DNA of 49,835 nucleotides from DASWHD01 sp036393335 (GCA_036393335.1 DASWHD010000063.1:1-49835), one strand, 5' to 3'; shown: positions 19,375 to 29,833, counted from the stretch's first letter. The notes: generated by a model from the sequence alone, not told the origin. A program made the numbers and translations.

Positions 19375-20349
19375 CTAGCGGTTGAGTATGCGTGCGGCGT
19401 CCTTGGCAAAGTAAGTGAGGATGAGATCGGCACCGGCGCGCCGCAGGCCGATAAGGCTCTCCATCATCACCCGCTCTTCTTCCAGCCAGCCGTTCGCGCT
19501 TGCCGCCTTGATCATGCTGTACTCGCCACTGACCTGATAGGCCGCGATCGGGTAGTCGAACTGGTCGCGCAGAGCACTGACGATGTCAAGATAGGGGAGG
19601 CCCGGCTTCACCATCAAGATGTCGGCTCCCTCCTCGATATCCATCGTCGCCTCGCGAATCGCCTCGCGGACGTTTGCCGGGTCCATTTGATAACCCCGGC
19701 GGTCACCGAACGCTGGGGTCGATTCGGCCGCTTCACGAAACGGGCCATAGAAGCCCGACGCGTACTTCACCGCGTAGGAAAGGATGGGGATGTGGTTGTA
19801 GCCGTCCTCGTCGAGGGCCTCGCGGATGGCACCGACCCGGCCATCCATCATGTCCGAGGGTGCCACGACGTCGGCCCCCGCCTCGACATGGCTCAGGGCC
19901 TCTTCCACCAGCACCGGGAGGGTGGCGTCGTTATCCACCTGCTCGCCGTCGAGGATGCCACAGTGGCCGTGGGACGTGTACTCACAGAGGCACACGTCGG
20001 TGATGACGGTGAGCTCCGGGACTGCGTCCTTCAGGGCACGAGTGGTGTTCTGGATGATTCCGTTCGCCTGCGTGGCGCTCGAACCGGAGGCGTCCTTGTG
20101 TGCCGGGATGCCGAACAGGATCACCGCCGGGATCCCGAGCCCGTGCACCTCCCGCGCCTCGGCGACGATGTTCTCCACCGACTGCTGGAAGATTCCGGGC
20201 ATGGAGGAGATCGGCTGCTTCACGCCCTTCCCAGCGATGGCGAACATCGGGTAGATGAGGTTGTCCACGGAGAGGGTGGTCTCGCGGACCATGCGCCGCA
20301 GGTTCTCCGTACGCCGTAGGCGGCGGCCGCGGGTGATGGGGAAGTACAT
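19375..20349 (-). CDS. hemB: Delta-aminolevulinic acid dehydratase (porphobilinogen synthase)
   Basis: A 324-residue HemB, full length. It condenses two 5-aminolevulinate molecules to porphobilinogen in the cytoplasm, the second step of tetrapyrrole synthesis from ALA. The metal-binding cysteine motif is intact (DVCLCEYTSHGHC; Cys120, Cys122, Cys130), so a zinc-type enzyme is expected. The Schiff-base lysines are Lys195 (ILSYAVKYASGFYGPF) and Lys248 (ILMVKPGLPYLD). It lies between the small cytochrome c gene (30 bp upstream) and the selenoprotein gene (6 bp downstream), all on the minus strand, probably one transcript. Confidence 0.97.
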   Translation of the reverse strand: MYFPITRGRRLRRTENLRRMVRETTLSVDNLIYPMFAIAGKGVKQPISSMPGIFQQSVENIVAEAREVHGLGIPAVILFGIPAHKDASGSSATQANGIIQNTTRALKDAVPELTVITDVCLCEYTSHGHCGILDGEQVDNDATLPVLVEEALSHVEAGADVVAPSDMMDGRVGAIREALDEDGYNHIPILSYAVKYASGFYGPFREAAESTPAFGDRRGYQMDPANVREAIREATMDIEEGADILMVKPGLPYLDIVSALRDQFDYPIAAYQVSGEYSMIKAASANGWLEEERVMMESLIGLRRAGADLILTYFAKDAARILNR

Positions 20350-20379
20350 GGACCTGGCTCCGTGAGTGAAGGGATCCGA

Positions 20380-20673
20380 TCAGCCGTCGAAGCGCATGGC
20401 GTGCTCGTGCAAGTAGCCACGGATCGCCTCGATCTCCTGGGGAGTGGGCATGGGACGCCCGCTCTTTTGGATCACTCCCAACATCGACGAGAGCTTGGCG
20501 TCCCAATAGCCGCGGCCAGCCTGTTTGGGCGGGATGGCATCGTGGCAGCCGTCGGCCGAGCAGTACTTGACGTAGGTACGGGCACCGGGGCTATGCGGAT
20601 CTGGCAGCTTGGCCTTGCAGGCGGCTCCCGCGAGGGTGCAACAGGCCAGCAAGGCGACGAATCGGGCGGACAT
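20380..20673 (-). CDS. Small c-type cytochrome with CX4CH heme motif
   Basis: A 97-residue exported protein: hydrophobic signal (ARFVALLACCTLAGAAC), then a compact class I cytochrome c fold. The heme attachment site is Cys38-SADG-Cys43-His44, that is CX4CH instead of the usual CXXCH. A likely distal ligand is Met75 in SGRPMPTPQE, and the C-terminal helix EIEAIRGYLHEHA is typical of the family. CX4CH sites are known in a few multiheme cytochromes and may need specific maturation. A lipoprotein signal is possible but the lipobox is poor. ATG 20673 is preferred over 20709 because it directly precedes the signal sequence. First gene of the operon with hemB and the selenoprotein. Confidence 0.8.
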   Translation of the reverse strand: MSARFVALLACCTLAGAACKAKLPDPHSPGARTYVKYCSADGCHDAIPPKQAGRGYWDAKLSSMLGVIQKSGRPMPTPQEIEAIRGYLHEHAMRFDG

Positions 20674-20981
20674 GGGGCGGAGGGTACGGCTTTTGCTGCC
20701 AATTCTCATCCCTTACCTCTCCCTGCATCTCTTAACCGGCGATCGTCGTGAAACTGCCCAGGTTCCGCGGATCCTGAGCGGCCCTCCAGTACGAGTTGCA
20801 GGTGGTTTGCTGCCTGTCGAGGTCTCGGAGACGACCAGACCAGGCGACGCGAGCGATCGCACCGGTTCAGCGGGTGCGTGGGGAAAGGTACGGGTGAGGG
20901 CCTGCTCGACCGGGAATAGGACGAGGCAATGCAATCTGGCAGAGTCGTCCCTCTGCATCGAAGATGGTTACAGGAGCCCCC

Positions 20982-21362
20982 ATGGATGCCGCGTTTACCC
21001 CCACGGACTTTCTCTATCGCAAGGCGGAGAACCGCGTCGAGATGGCGTGGGCCGACGGCCACCACTCGGCCTACGCGGTCCCCTATCTGCGCCAAAACTG
21101 CCCCTGCGCGCGGTGCGTGAAAGAGAAGCGCAACACGGTCCGGCCGCTGCCGATGGCGAGTGCGGAGGAGGTGCGGATCGGCGAGATGGACGTGGTCGGC
21201 GGCTACGCGATCCATTTTGGTTTCACCGACGGCCACAGCGTCGGGATCTACTCCTTCGATCATCTGCGGGAGATCTGCCCGTGTGACCCGTGCCGCCAGG
21301 CCCGCAGAGCGCAGGAAGACGGCCCCGAGGGGCCGATGGAGACGCTCACGCCGATGTCGTGA
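20982..21362 (+). CDS. DUF971 family protein
   Basis: A 126-residue DUF971 protein, the domain also found at the N-terminus of gamma-butyrobetaine hydroxylase. It binds metal through paired cysteines. Here there are two CPCxxC clusters, NCPCARC near residue 43 and ICPCDPC near residue 93, so a zinc or iron-sulfur site is plausible. Many proteobacterial copies sit beside Fe-S or ubiquinone genes; no such neighbour is seen here. ATG 20982 has AGGAG 5 bp upstream and is preferred over the in-frame ATG 20964. Its stop touches a perfect 28-bp palindrome before xth. Confidence 0.85.
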   Translation: MDAAFTPTDFLYRKAENRVEMAWADGHHSAYAVPYLRQNCPCARCVKEKRNTVRPLPMASAEEVRIGEMDVVGGYAIHFGFTDGHSVGIYSFDHLREICPCDPCRQARRAQEDGPEGPMETLTPMS

Positions 21363-21388
21363 GCGGTTCGGCCGCGGCCGAACCGCTC
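21361..21388. repeat. Perfect 28-bp palindrome between DUF971 gene and xth
   Basis: GAGCGGTTCGGCCG is followed at once by its exact reverse complement. It starts within the stop codon of the DUF971 gene and ends 11 bp before the xth start, next to the purine-rich ribosome binding site GGGGGGAG. As RNA it forms a 14-bp stem with no unpaired loop. Without a T-tract it is more likely a processing or translation-modulating hairpin, or a protein-binding site, than a terminator. Confidence 0.65.
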
Positions 21389-21399
21389 GTTGGGGGGAG

Positions 21400-22164
21400 A
21401 TGAAGATCCTGAGCTGGAACGTCAACGGGATCCGGGCCTGCGCCCAGAAGGGGCTCGTGGCATGGATGGTCCACAGCGACGCCGATGTCATTTGTTTGCA
21501 GGAGACCAAGGCCAAGCCCGAGCAGCTCGATGACACGCTGCTCGACCTCCCCGGCTATCGTGCGTACTGGCACAGCGCCGAACGGGCCGGCTATAGCGGC
21601 GTGGTCACATACACGCGGATCGTGCCGCGGGAGGTCGTCTACGGCCTGGGCGGTGGCTGGCAGGACGACGAAGGTCGGGTGATCCGCACCGACTTCGATG
21701 CCCTTACCTTGTTCAATGTGTATTTCCCCAACGGGCAGCGTGACGAGGAGCGTCTCGCCTATAAGCTGGCCTTTTACGACCACTTCCTCACCATGGCCGA
21801 GGAGCTGCGCCGTGCTGGCCATCGTCTGGTGATCAGCGGCGACTACAACACGGCCCACAAGGAGATCGATCTCGCCAACCCCCAGGAGAACAGCGAGCGC
21901 TCCGGCTTCTTACCCGTGGAGCGGGCGTGGCTCGACAAATTCGTGGGCCATGGCTACATGGACACATTCCGCGAGCTCCACCAGGAACCGGAGCAGTATA
22001 CGTGGTGGACGTACCGTTTCGGCGCCCGCCGCCGGAACATCGGTTGGCGCATCGACTACCACTTCATCAGCGCCGAGCTACGGCCGCATCTCACGGCCGC
22101 CACCATCCATCCCGACGTGATGGGCTCTGACCACTGTCCGGTCGGCCTCGAGTTGGATCTGTGA
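21400..22164 (+). CDS. xth: Exodeoxyribonuclease III (AP endonuclease)
   Basis: A 254-residue Xth/ExoA family enzyme that cleaves abasic sites and removes 3' blocking groups in base-excision repair. Motifs: MKILSWNVNGIRA at the N-terminus, the metal ligand Glu in LQETK, SGDYNTAHKEIDLANP (substrate Asp/Asn), and the catalytic GSDHCPVGLEL at the C-terminus. ATG 21400 follows TGGGGGGAG. The frame is open further upstream to 21160, but that part runs inside the DUF971 gene. It is probably cotranscribed with the DUF971 gene. Confidence 0.96.
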   Translation: MKILSWNVNGIRACAQKGLVAWMVHSDADVICLQETKAKPEQLDDTLLDLPGYRAYWHSAERAGYSGVVTYTRIVPREVVYGLGGGWQDDEGRVIRTDFDALTLFNVYFPNGQRDEERLAYKLAFYDHFLTMAEELRRAGHRLVISGDYNTAHKEIDLANPQENSERSGFLPVERAWLDKFVGHGYMDTFRELHQEPEQYTWWTYRFGARRRNIGWRIDYHFISAELRPHLTAATIHPDVMGSDHCPVGLELDL

Positions 22165-22260
22165 CCCTGGGCACGTCGTGCCGCCAGTTCATCTTCCAAG
22201 AGCAAGCTCGATCCTGGGGACGGAAAACAGCGCATCGCCGTCGCCCGCGATCGATCGCCT

Positions 22261-22509
22261 CTACGGCACGCCCGGCAGCCAGGACTGGTCGTAGTAGTCC
22301 TGGAGCGTCATCATGGTGAAGCACCACGGCGGCCGGTGGCAGAAGGCGAGCACCGCGGGGGTCGCGGTGTGCACGGTGATCTTGCGGTGGAACGCGGTGA
22401 CGCCCTCGATCTGGTGCGCCGCGTCCTCCTCCCCGATCCACTGGTCCCGACTGGGTAGGGCCAGGAAGGCGTGGGTCCGTGCGCACACGTGAGGCGCATG
22501 TTGGCACAT
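22261..22509 (-). CDS. Small Cys/His-rich hypothetical protein
   Basis: An 82-residue protein I do not recognise. It is rich in His and Cys (CQHAPHVCARTH near the start, FCHRPPWCF near residue 58), which suggests metal binding. The ATG at 22509 is preceded by a strong AGAAGGAG box at about 7 bp spacing, the main reason for calling it a real gene. It is convergent with xth and runs opposite to nothing else. No signal peptide or membrane segment. Confidence 0.6.
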   Translation of the reverse strand: MCQHAPHVCARTHAFLALPSRDQWIGEEDAAHQIEGVTAFHRKITVHTATPAVLAFCHRPPWCFTMMTLQDYYDQSWLPGVP

Positions 22510-22729
22510 GGGGTAACTCCTTCTTCCTACCCCACATCATTGCAAGGTTGATGCCACGGGCGCGTTAACCCAGCGGATCACGGCGGCGTTACCGGCGTGT
22601 CAATGGGTTATCTCGCCGCCGGTGACGGAATGGCACGCCGAAGGGTGACACCACTGGCGTCAGGATGTTGTCGATCGTCGCAAAATGAGAGACAGACCCC
22701 GAACCGCGTCCGTCTTTCGGAGGGGCATT

Positions 22730-22750
22730 CACCCTCGCTGGATGAGGGTG
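22730..22750. repeat. Hairpin downstream of lepB
   Basis: CACCCTC and GAGGGTG pair around a 7-nt loop, 53 bp beyond the lepB stop codon. It could end or protect the lepA-lepB transcript. There is no T-tract on the minus strand. The rest of the 293-bp gap (22510-22802) shows nothing I can name. Confidence 0.35.
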
Positions 22751-22802
22751 GGGAGGGGAGGTCTGCGGCGATGGCTGTGGGAGCGATAGGTGAGGGATGT
22801 GT

Positions 22803-23594
22803 CTATTGGGTCAGCCGGCCCGTGCGGGTAAGGCGCGGCAAGTGGTTGTCGGGATTGCACGAGATGTAGATCACCATCGCCTTGCCCACCAGTTTCTCCC
22901 GCGACACCGAGCCCCAGAAACGGGAGTCGTGGGAGTTGTCGCGGTTGTCTCCCATGAAGAAGTAGTGGTTGGGTGGCACGTGGTACGGGCCGAAGTTGTC
23001 CCTGGGCCCGAGCTGCGAGTTGTCGTGAGGGTAGACGGCGCGATCGGTCCACTGGGCATACGGCTCGTCCTGCAGCACGTCGTTCACATAGAGCCGTTTG
23101 TTGCGCACCTCGATGGTGTCTCCAGGGAGGGCCACCAGCCGCTTGATGAAGTCACGCGTCTCGTCCTTCGGGTACTTGAACACGACGATGTCGCCGCGTT
23201 GCGGCTCGTGGATGGTGAGGATCGGTTTCTTCATCCCTGGTAGGCGGATGCCGTACAACATTTTGTTGACCAGCAGGTGGTCCCCCACCAACAAGGTCTG
23301 TTCCATGGAGCCGGAAGGAATCTTGAACGCCTGCACGCAGAAGGTGCGTAGGAACAGCGCGAGGACCACTGCCAGCGACAGGGCGTCGTGGTACTCGACC
23401 AGCTTGGTGGGTAGGCGTTGGCCGACGAAGGTGCGAGCCGTGCCCAGCCCGAGGAGGGCGAAGCCCAAGGCGAAGCGCGGCAAGAGCCAGCCGCCCGGCG
23501 CATTCGCATCCAGGTGATAGGCGACGATCATCGCCCCGCAAATGGCGAGGGGGACGCCATACAGGTATTTGGCGTGGCGCTCGGGGATTTCCAT
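22803..23594 (-). CDS. lepB: Signal peptidase I
   Basis: A 263-residue LepB that cleaves signal peptides from secreted proteins at the outer face of the inner membrane. N-terminal membrane segments (about residues 12-27, 41-55 and 71-88) precede the catalytic domain. The nucleophile is Ser96 in KIPSGSMEQTL and the general base is Lys151 in FIKRLVALPGDTI; FFMGDNRDNSHDSR is the family's box E. The length and the several N-terminal hydrophobic segments resemble proteobacterial enzymes. It follows lepA in the classic lepA-lepB order on the minus strand. Confidence 0.96.
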   Translation of the reverse strand: MEIPERHAKYLYGVPLAICGAMIVAYHLDANAPGGWLLPRFALGFALLGLGTARTFVGQRLPTKLVEYHDALSLAVVLALFLRTFCVQAFKIPSGSMEQTLLVGDHLLVNKMLYGIRLPGMKKPILTIHEPQRGDIVVFKYPKDETRDFIKRLVALPGDTIEVRNKRLYVNDVLQDEPYAQWTDRAVYPHDNSQLGPRDNFGPYHVPPNHYFFMGDNRDNSHDSRFWGSVSREKLVGKAMVIYISCNPDNHLPRLTRTGRLTQ

Positions 23595-23711
23595 GGGCTG
23601 AGGCTGACGGTGTGGGTCGGCTGGTCTCCGGCGACGGGCGATGAGAACTGCGGTCGCCGGATGCAGGGTGTGGGTTGCCGAGCGTGATCGGTTGTCGATC
23701 CGCTGCGCGCC

Positions 23712-25511
<1,800 letters not shown>

Positions 25512-25666
25512 ATGGGCAATGGCGCCAGGGCGCACTTCAAACAGGCAGTATGGCTCGCCGCCCGCGATACGCACCAGACCAGAGCCGTCCCCTCGCCCGT
25601 GCGGTCGTCAAGCGTTGCGACCGTCCACCGATGCGGTAGAGAGCGCCGGGGGGCGGCGCCGCGGAG

Positions 25667-26152
25667 GTGTGGCGAAACGTGGAAGGGTTTGCGATACAAC
25701 GAGACGACGGCACCCCCGAGGTACCGGACACGGCGACGGTCCCAGTCTGTACCTTCGGCCAGGGCCGCCACCGTCTCGGGGTACCCCTGGCGGCGTTGCG
25801 CGCCGTGCTTGAGCCATGCCCGATCTTCCTCCTGCCCACGGTCCCAGAGTCGATCCTCGGCGTGATCCACTGGCGGGGTGAGGTGATTCCCCTCCTCGAT
25901 GGCCGGCGCGTCTTCGCAGGCGAGAATCACGTCGTCGGCGGCGAGTCGCGGTTTCTCGTGTTCGAGAACGGCGGGGTCCCGGTTGCGGTGCGCACGGCCG
26001 GTGTTCCGACCATTACTGCCCTCGCCCCGGCGGAGATCGTCGCAGAGGGTGGTATCGAGTTGCCGCCGTACGTGCGTGCCCTGTGTTCCTACGCCGGCGA
26101 CCTCATCTATTTACTAGACATCGAAGGCTTGCTGGCCGCGCATCGCCCGTGA
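25667..26152 (+). CDS. cheW: CheW-like chemotaxis coupling protein
   Basis: A 161-residue single CheW domain linking receptors to CheA. Typical features are GVPLAALRAVLEP, LPTVPESILGVIHWRGEVIPLLDGRRVF and ALCSYAGDLIYLLDIEGLL. The start is GTG 25667, as no in-frame ATG lies near. It is followed 19 bp later by the receptor gene and then cheA, a self-contained three-gene sensory unit. The likely cellular role is signal relay in a chemotaxis-like pathway, not necessarily flagellar. Confidence 0.88.
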   Translation: MWRNVEGFAIQRDDGTPEVPDTATVPVCTFGQGRHRLGVPLAALRAVLEPCPIFLLPTVPESILGVIHWRGEVIPLLDGRRVFAGENHVVGGESRFLVFENGGVPVAVRTAGVPTITALAPAEIVAEGGIELPPYVRALCSYAGDLIYLLDIEGLLAAHRP

Positions 26153-26171
26153 GGCCGGGGAGAAAGGATTC

Positions 26172-27986
26172 ATGAGTCAGTCGCTGACCAAGAACCACGT
26201 TTCGGGGTCGACGAGGTCCGGCACCGTGACACGCGCCGTCGCGACGCCGCGTCGCGCCACACCCCTGCGTCTCCCCCTGTTGATCGGCCTCACGGTGGTC
26301 CTCGCGGCGACCTGCGGGGCTGGATTGGCGTGGCTCTACCGGGATCTCGTCGCCCTCTGGGGTGACGAAGAGGTGGGGCGTACCGCTGGGCTCGTGGCGA
26401 CGATCACGCCGACCCTGACTGACGCGACCGCCGGCGAGGGTGACTTGCAGGCGCTCCTGGGCGAGCTGATGACCTCCACCGGCTCGCACTACGCCTTCGT
26501 CACCGACGGCGAGGGCGATCTCGCCGCTGGCCATTTCGCGGCAGGGAGCGATGCCGGTGCATTGCTCGCGGCGGCCGCCACGGCGGAGGAGCACGTTGAC
26601 GCGATGGCTAGCGGCCACGGCGTTCGCCGCTCGCTATGGCCGCTCGGGGAGACCACGGCCGTGGACCTTACTACGGAGTTGGCAGACGGTGTTCGTCTTC
26701 ACGTCGGATTGCCGATGCCGGCGCCGCCCGAGGCGTTCCTCGGTCTGTGGCTGCGCGCCGCGACCTCCATCGGCGTGGGGGTAATCGGCGTGCTCCTCCT
26801 GACGACGCTGTACTTGGGGCGGCGGGTGGTTGAGCCCCTCACCGCTCTGGAGCACAACGTGCGCAAAATCGGGATGGGCGACACGGCCACCCTCGGGTGG
26901 GTCGGCGGCTGCGCGGAGGTCGCGCGGCTGTCCCGGGCGCTGGCCGAGACCAACCACCGTCTGCGCGGTCTGTTGCGCTCGGACCTGGACAAGAAGCGCA
27001 TGCAGGAGCAGCTCATCGACCTCTTGCGCATCGTCTCTGCCGCATCCGACGGGCAGCTCAACAAGCGCGCAACGGTGACGCCGGATGAGTTTGGTTCCCT
27101 CGCCGACGCCTTCAACACCATGGTGAGCCGCCTCGCCTCCCTGGTCACCAAGATGCGCGACACCTCGGTGGAGATGAATGGCGCCACCAAGTCGATCGCC
27201 GGCTCTGCCGAGACCATGAAGGGCGGCGTCGACGAGCAGAACCGGCACATCCGTGCCACCCGCACCCTGCTGGTGGCGATCGCCACCAGCATGCAGGAGG
27301 TGACCCAGCGCGCCCTGGCCGCGGCCGGCGCCGCGGGCAAGGCGCTGCAGAGTGCCAAGCAGGGGGAACAGGTGGTGGAAGAAACCACCGAGCGCATGCG
27401 CCGCATCCGTGCCACGGTCCAGTCCGCCGGACACAAGGTTCAACGCCTGGGTGAGCGCTCCATCGAGGTCGGAGAGATCAATCAGCTCATCGAGGACATC
27501 GCCAACAAGACCAACCTGCTCGCTCTCAACACCGCCATCGAGGCGGCCCGGGCCGGGGAGCACGGCAAGGGTTTCGGAGTGGTGGCGGACGAGGTCCAGA
27601 AGCTCGCCGAGCGCTCCACCGAGGCGACCAAGCAGATCGCGAAGCTCATCGGCGCCATCCAGGCGGAGACCGACGATGTGGTGCGGGCGATGGAGGAGGG
27701 ATGCGCCGAGGTCGAGGAAGGCACCCAACAGGCCGAGGCGGCGGACCAAGCGCTACGGGCGATCGAGCAGGTTGCCGGAGAGGTCTTTGTCCTCTTCCAG
27801 CAGATCTCTGAGGCGATCGAGGCCAAGGTCGAAGACACCAAGGCGGTGGTGCGCGGCATGAACACCCTGTCCCAGGTGGCCGAGACCTCGGAAGAGGAGA
27901 TCACCAACACGGTAAAACGCATCCGCGAGCTCTCCTCGATGTCCGACGACTTGGTCGCGGTGATCGATCGGTTTACCGTCGACTGA
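26172..27986 (+). CDS. Methyl-accepting chemotaxis protein
   Basis: A 604-residue transmembrane receptor. TM1 lies at about 34-56, then a ~135-residue periplasmic sensor domain, TM2 at about 190-213 (SIGVGVIGVLLLTTLYL), a HAMP domain (RRVVEPLTALEHNVRKIGMGD), a second HAMP-like stretch (GQLNKRATVTPDEFGSLADAFN), and a cytoplasmic signalling hairpin with the conserved tip region NKTNLLALNTAIEAARAGE. The ligand is unknown. It sits between cheW and cheA. The ATG at 26172 is preceded by GGGGAGAAAGG at good spacing. No C-terminal CheR-docking pentapeptide is seen. Confidence 0.94.
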   Translation: MSQSLTKNHVSGSTRSGTVTRAVATPRRATPLRLPLLIGLTVVLAATCGAGLAWLYRDLVALWGDEEVGRTAGLVATITPTLTDATAGEGDLQALLGELMTSTGSHYAFVTDGEGDLAAGHFAAGSDAGALLAAAATAEEHVDAMASGHGVRRSLWPLGETTAVDLTTELADGVRLHVGLPMPAPPEAFLGLWLRAATSIGVGVIGVLLLTTLYLGRRVVEPLTALEHNVRKIGMGDTATLGWVGGCAEVARLSRALAETNHRLRGLLRSDLDKKRMQEQLIDLLRIVSAASDGQLNKRATVTPDEFGSLADAFNTMVSRLASLVTKMRDTSVEMNGATKSIAGSAETMKGGVDEQNRHIRATRTLLVAIATSMQEVTQRALAAAGAAGKALQSAKQGEQVVEETTERMRRIRATVQSAGHKVQRLGERSIEVGEINQLIEDIANKTNLLALNTAIEAARAGEHGKGFGVVADEVQKLAERSTEATKQIAKLIGAIQAETDDVVRAMEEGCAEVEEGTQQAEAADQALRAIEQVAGEVFVLFQQISEAIEAKVEDTKAVVRGMNTLSQVAETSEEEITNTVKRIRELSSMSDDLVAVIDRFTVD

Positions 27987-27997
27987 GCCACGGACAG

Positions 27998-29833
27998 GTG
28001 GCGCGACGGACCACGATGGGTAGCGGCATCGACAAAAAGGAGCTGGCCGAGCTCTTCCGTCATGAGGCAGTGGAGTATCTGGAGCTGCTCAACACGGGAC
28101 TGACGGAGCTGCGCGAGACCGGAGGCTCTCCACCCGTGGTCGAGCGTCTGTTGCGCGTGGCACATACCCTCAAAGGGTCGGCCGGCTTGGTAGGTTTCTC
28201 CGGTGTGTCCACCGTTGCACACCGCATGGAGGAGTTGCTCGGCGGCATACAGCGAGGCGTCATCGCGGCGGCCGCCTGCGGGGATCTCTTGTTCCATGGC
28301 CTCGATCTGATCGAGGGGCTTCTAGAGAGCGACGAGGGGGCCAAGGAGGGCGTGATCCAGGCGTTCGAACAGGACGTCACGGCTCACCTGACCGAGGCTG
28401 CCCCGGCGCCTCCGCCTGTGCCAGCGGAACCGCGCCGGCTCACGGCGGCGATGTCCGCCGCAAGCAAGACACCGTTTCGGCCGCGTGTCGATCTCCGGGG
28501 CCAGCGGCGGGAGTGCCGCTACACACGGGTCTCCACCGAGGAGCTCGATCAGATGCAGGGGCTCGCCGCCGAGGTGGTGATCGGTCGCCACCGCATCGAT
28601 CGGGCGATCAGCGAGTACCGTGGCCTGTGGCAGGAGCTGGAGCGCCTGCAAGAGCGCCTCGCCGGACTCGTGGATGAGTTCCAGATGATCGTCGGCGAGG
28701 CCGCGTGGGCCACGCGCGGGCGTAGCGCCGAGCACAGCGGTGCCGGTGAGCTCGGTGCCGAGCTGACGGAGTTGGTGGCGGCACTGAAGGCCAACTTCTC
28801 CCAGCTCTGCGACCACGCCAACAGCCTGGCGCGGACTACCGATGGGCTGCAGGACCAGGTGTGCCGGGCGCGCATGGTCGGGGTCGGGAGCCTCTTTCAG
28901 CGTTTCCACAAGCTCGTGCGGGAGGCCGGCCAGGAGCTTGGCAAGGAGTGCGTACTGGAGATTCGCGGGGGCGAGACCCGTCTCGACAAGGTGGTGGTGG
29001 AGCGGATCTTCGATCCCCTGATCCACCTCGTGCGCAACGCGATCGCTCATGGCATCGAGCCCACGGAAGAACGGGTGGCGGTGGGCAAACCGCGCGCCGG
29101 CCGGATCGTCCTCAGCGGCCAGCAGCAGGGCGACGGGGTCGTGATCCGCGTCAGCGACGACGGTGCGGGAATCGACCCCCGGCGCATCCGCGAAGCCGCT
29201 GTGAAGCGGGGCCTGGTGAGTGAGGCGGCGGCCATGAGCGAGGAGGAGGCGGTGGAGTTGATCTTCCGCCCCGGTTTCTCCACCCGCGACGAAGTCGACG
29301 GACTGGCCGGCCGGGGGGTGGGGATGGACGTGGTGCGCGATGCGGTCGTCGGCCTGCGCGGGCGGGTCACGATCCAGTCGACGATCGGTGTCGGCACTAC
29401 GTTCCTCCTGCGTCTGCCGGTGAGCCTCGCGGTGACCCGCGGCCTCTTCTTCCGGGTTGCGGACATCGATCTAGCGCTGCCCCTCTCCTGTGTCGACGGC
29501 GTGGCGGCCTTCCAGCCCCACGATCTGGGGGACGACGGTGCCACGGCGACCTTCAAAGGTGAGCGGTTCCCGATCTGGCCCCTCGCACAATGGTTGGGAG
29601 CGGAGCCACGGCCGGTCGCGGGTGAGGTGCCGGTGCTGCTGATCGCCTACGACGATCATAGGCTGGCGATCCGGGTTGACGCCCTGTGCGGGCAGCGGGA
29701 GATGGTCCTGTATCCTATGAGCCCTTACCTGGAGCGGCTGCGGTGGTTTTCTGCGACCACCGTCTCCGCCAGTGGCAAGGTGCGCCTGGTACTGGACGTT
29801 GGCGCCCTGTTCGCGGTGGCGGCCGGCGAGTAG
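27998..29833 (+). CDS. cheA: Chemotaxis histidine kinase CheA
   Basis: About 611 residues. N-terminal Hpt domain with the phosphorylated His56 in RVAHTLKGSAG; then a linker of about 60 residues in place of a recognisable CheY-binding P2 domain; a dimerisation helix region; an ATPase domain (HLVRNAIAHGIEP, DDGAGIDP, GRGVGMDVV); and a C-terminal CheW-like domain (LPVSLAVTRGLFFRVADIDLALPLSCVDG). The start is GTG 27998 or ATG 28016. No cheY, cheR, cheB or flagellar gene is adjacent, so its response regulator must be elsewhere. Confidence 0.94.
   Translation: MARRTTMGSGIDKKELAELFRHEAVEYLELLNTGLTELRETGGSPPVVERLLRVAHTLKGSAGLVGFSGVSTVAHRMEELLGGIQRGVIAAAACGDLLFHGLDLIEGLLESDEGAKEGVIQAFEQDVTAHLTEAAPAPPPVPAEPRRLTAAMSAASKTPFRPRVDLRGQRRECRYTRVSTEELDQMQGLAAEVVIGRHRIDRAISEYRGLWQELERLQERLAGLVDEFQMIVGEAAWATRGRSAEHSGAGELGAELTELVAALKANFSQLCDHANSLARTTDGLQDQVCRARMVGVGSLFQRFHKLVREAGQELGKECVLEIRGGETRLDKVVVERIFDPLIHLVRNAIAHGIEPTEERVAVGKPRAGRIVLSGQQQGDGVVIRVSDDGAGIDPRRIREAAVKRGLVSEAAAMSEEEAVELIFRPGFSTRDEVDGLAGRGVGMDVVRDAVVGLRGRVTIQSTIGVGTTFLLRLPVSLAVTRGLFFRVADIDLALPLSCVDGVAAFQPHDLGDDGATATFKGERFPIWPLAQWLGAEPRPVAGEVPVLLIAYDDHRLAIRVDALCGQREMVLYPMSPYLERLRWFSATTVSASGKVRLVLDVGALFAVAAGE

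Noticed and set aside
22597..22869. 90-codon plus-strand frame downstream of the small Cys/His gene
   Set aside because: No motif, poor start context, and it runs into the end of lepB on the opposite strand.
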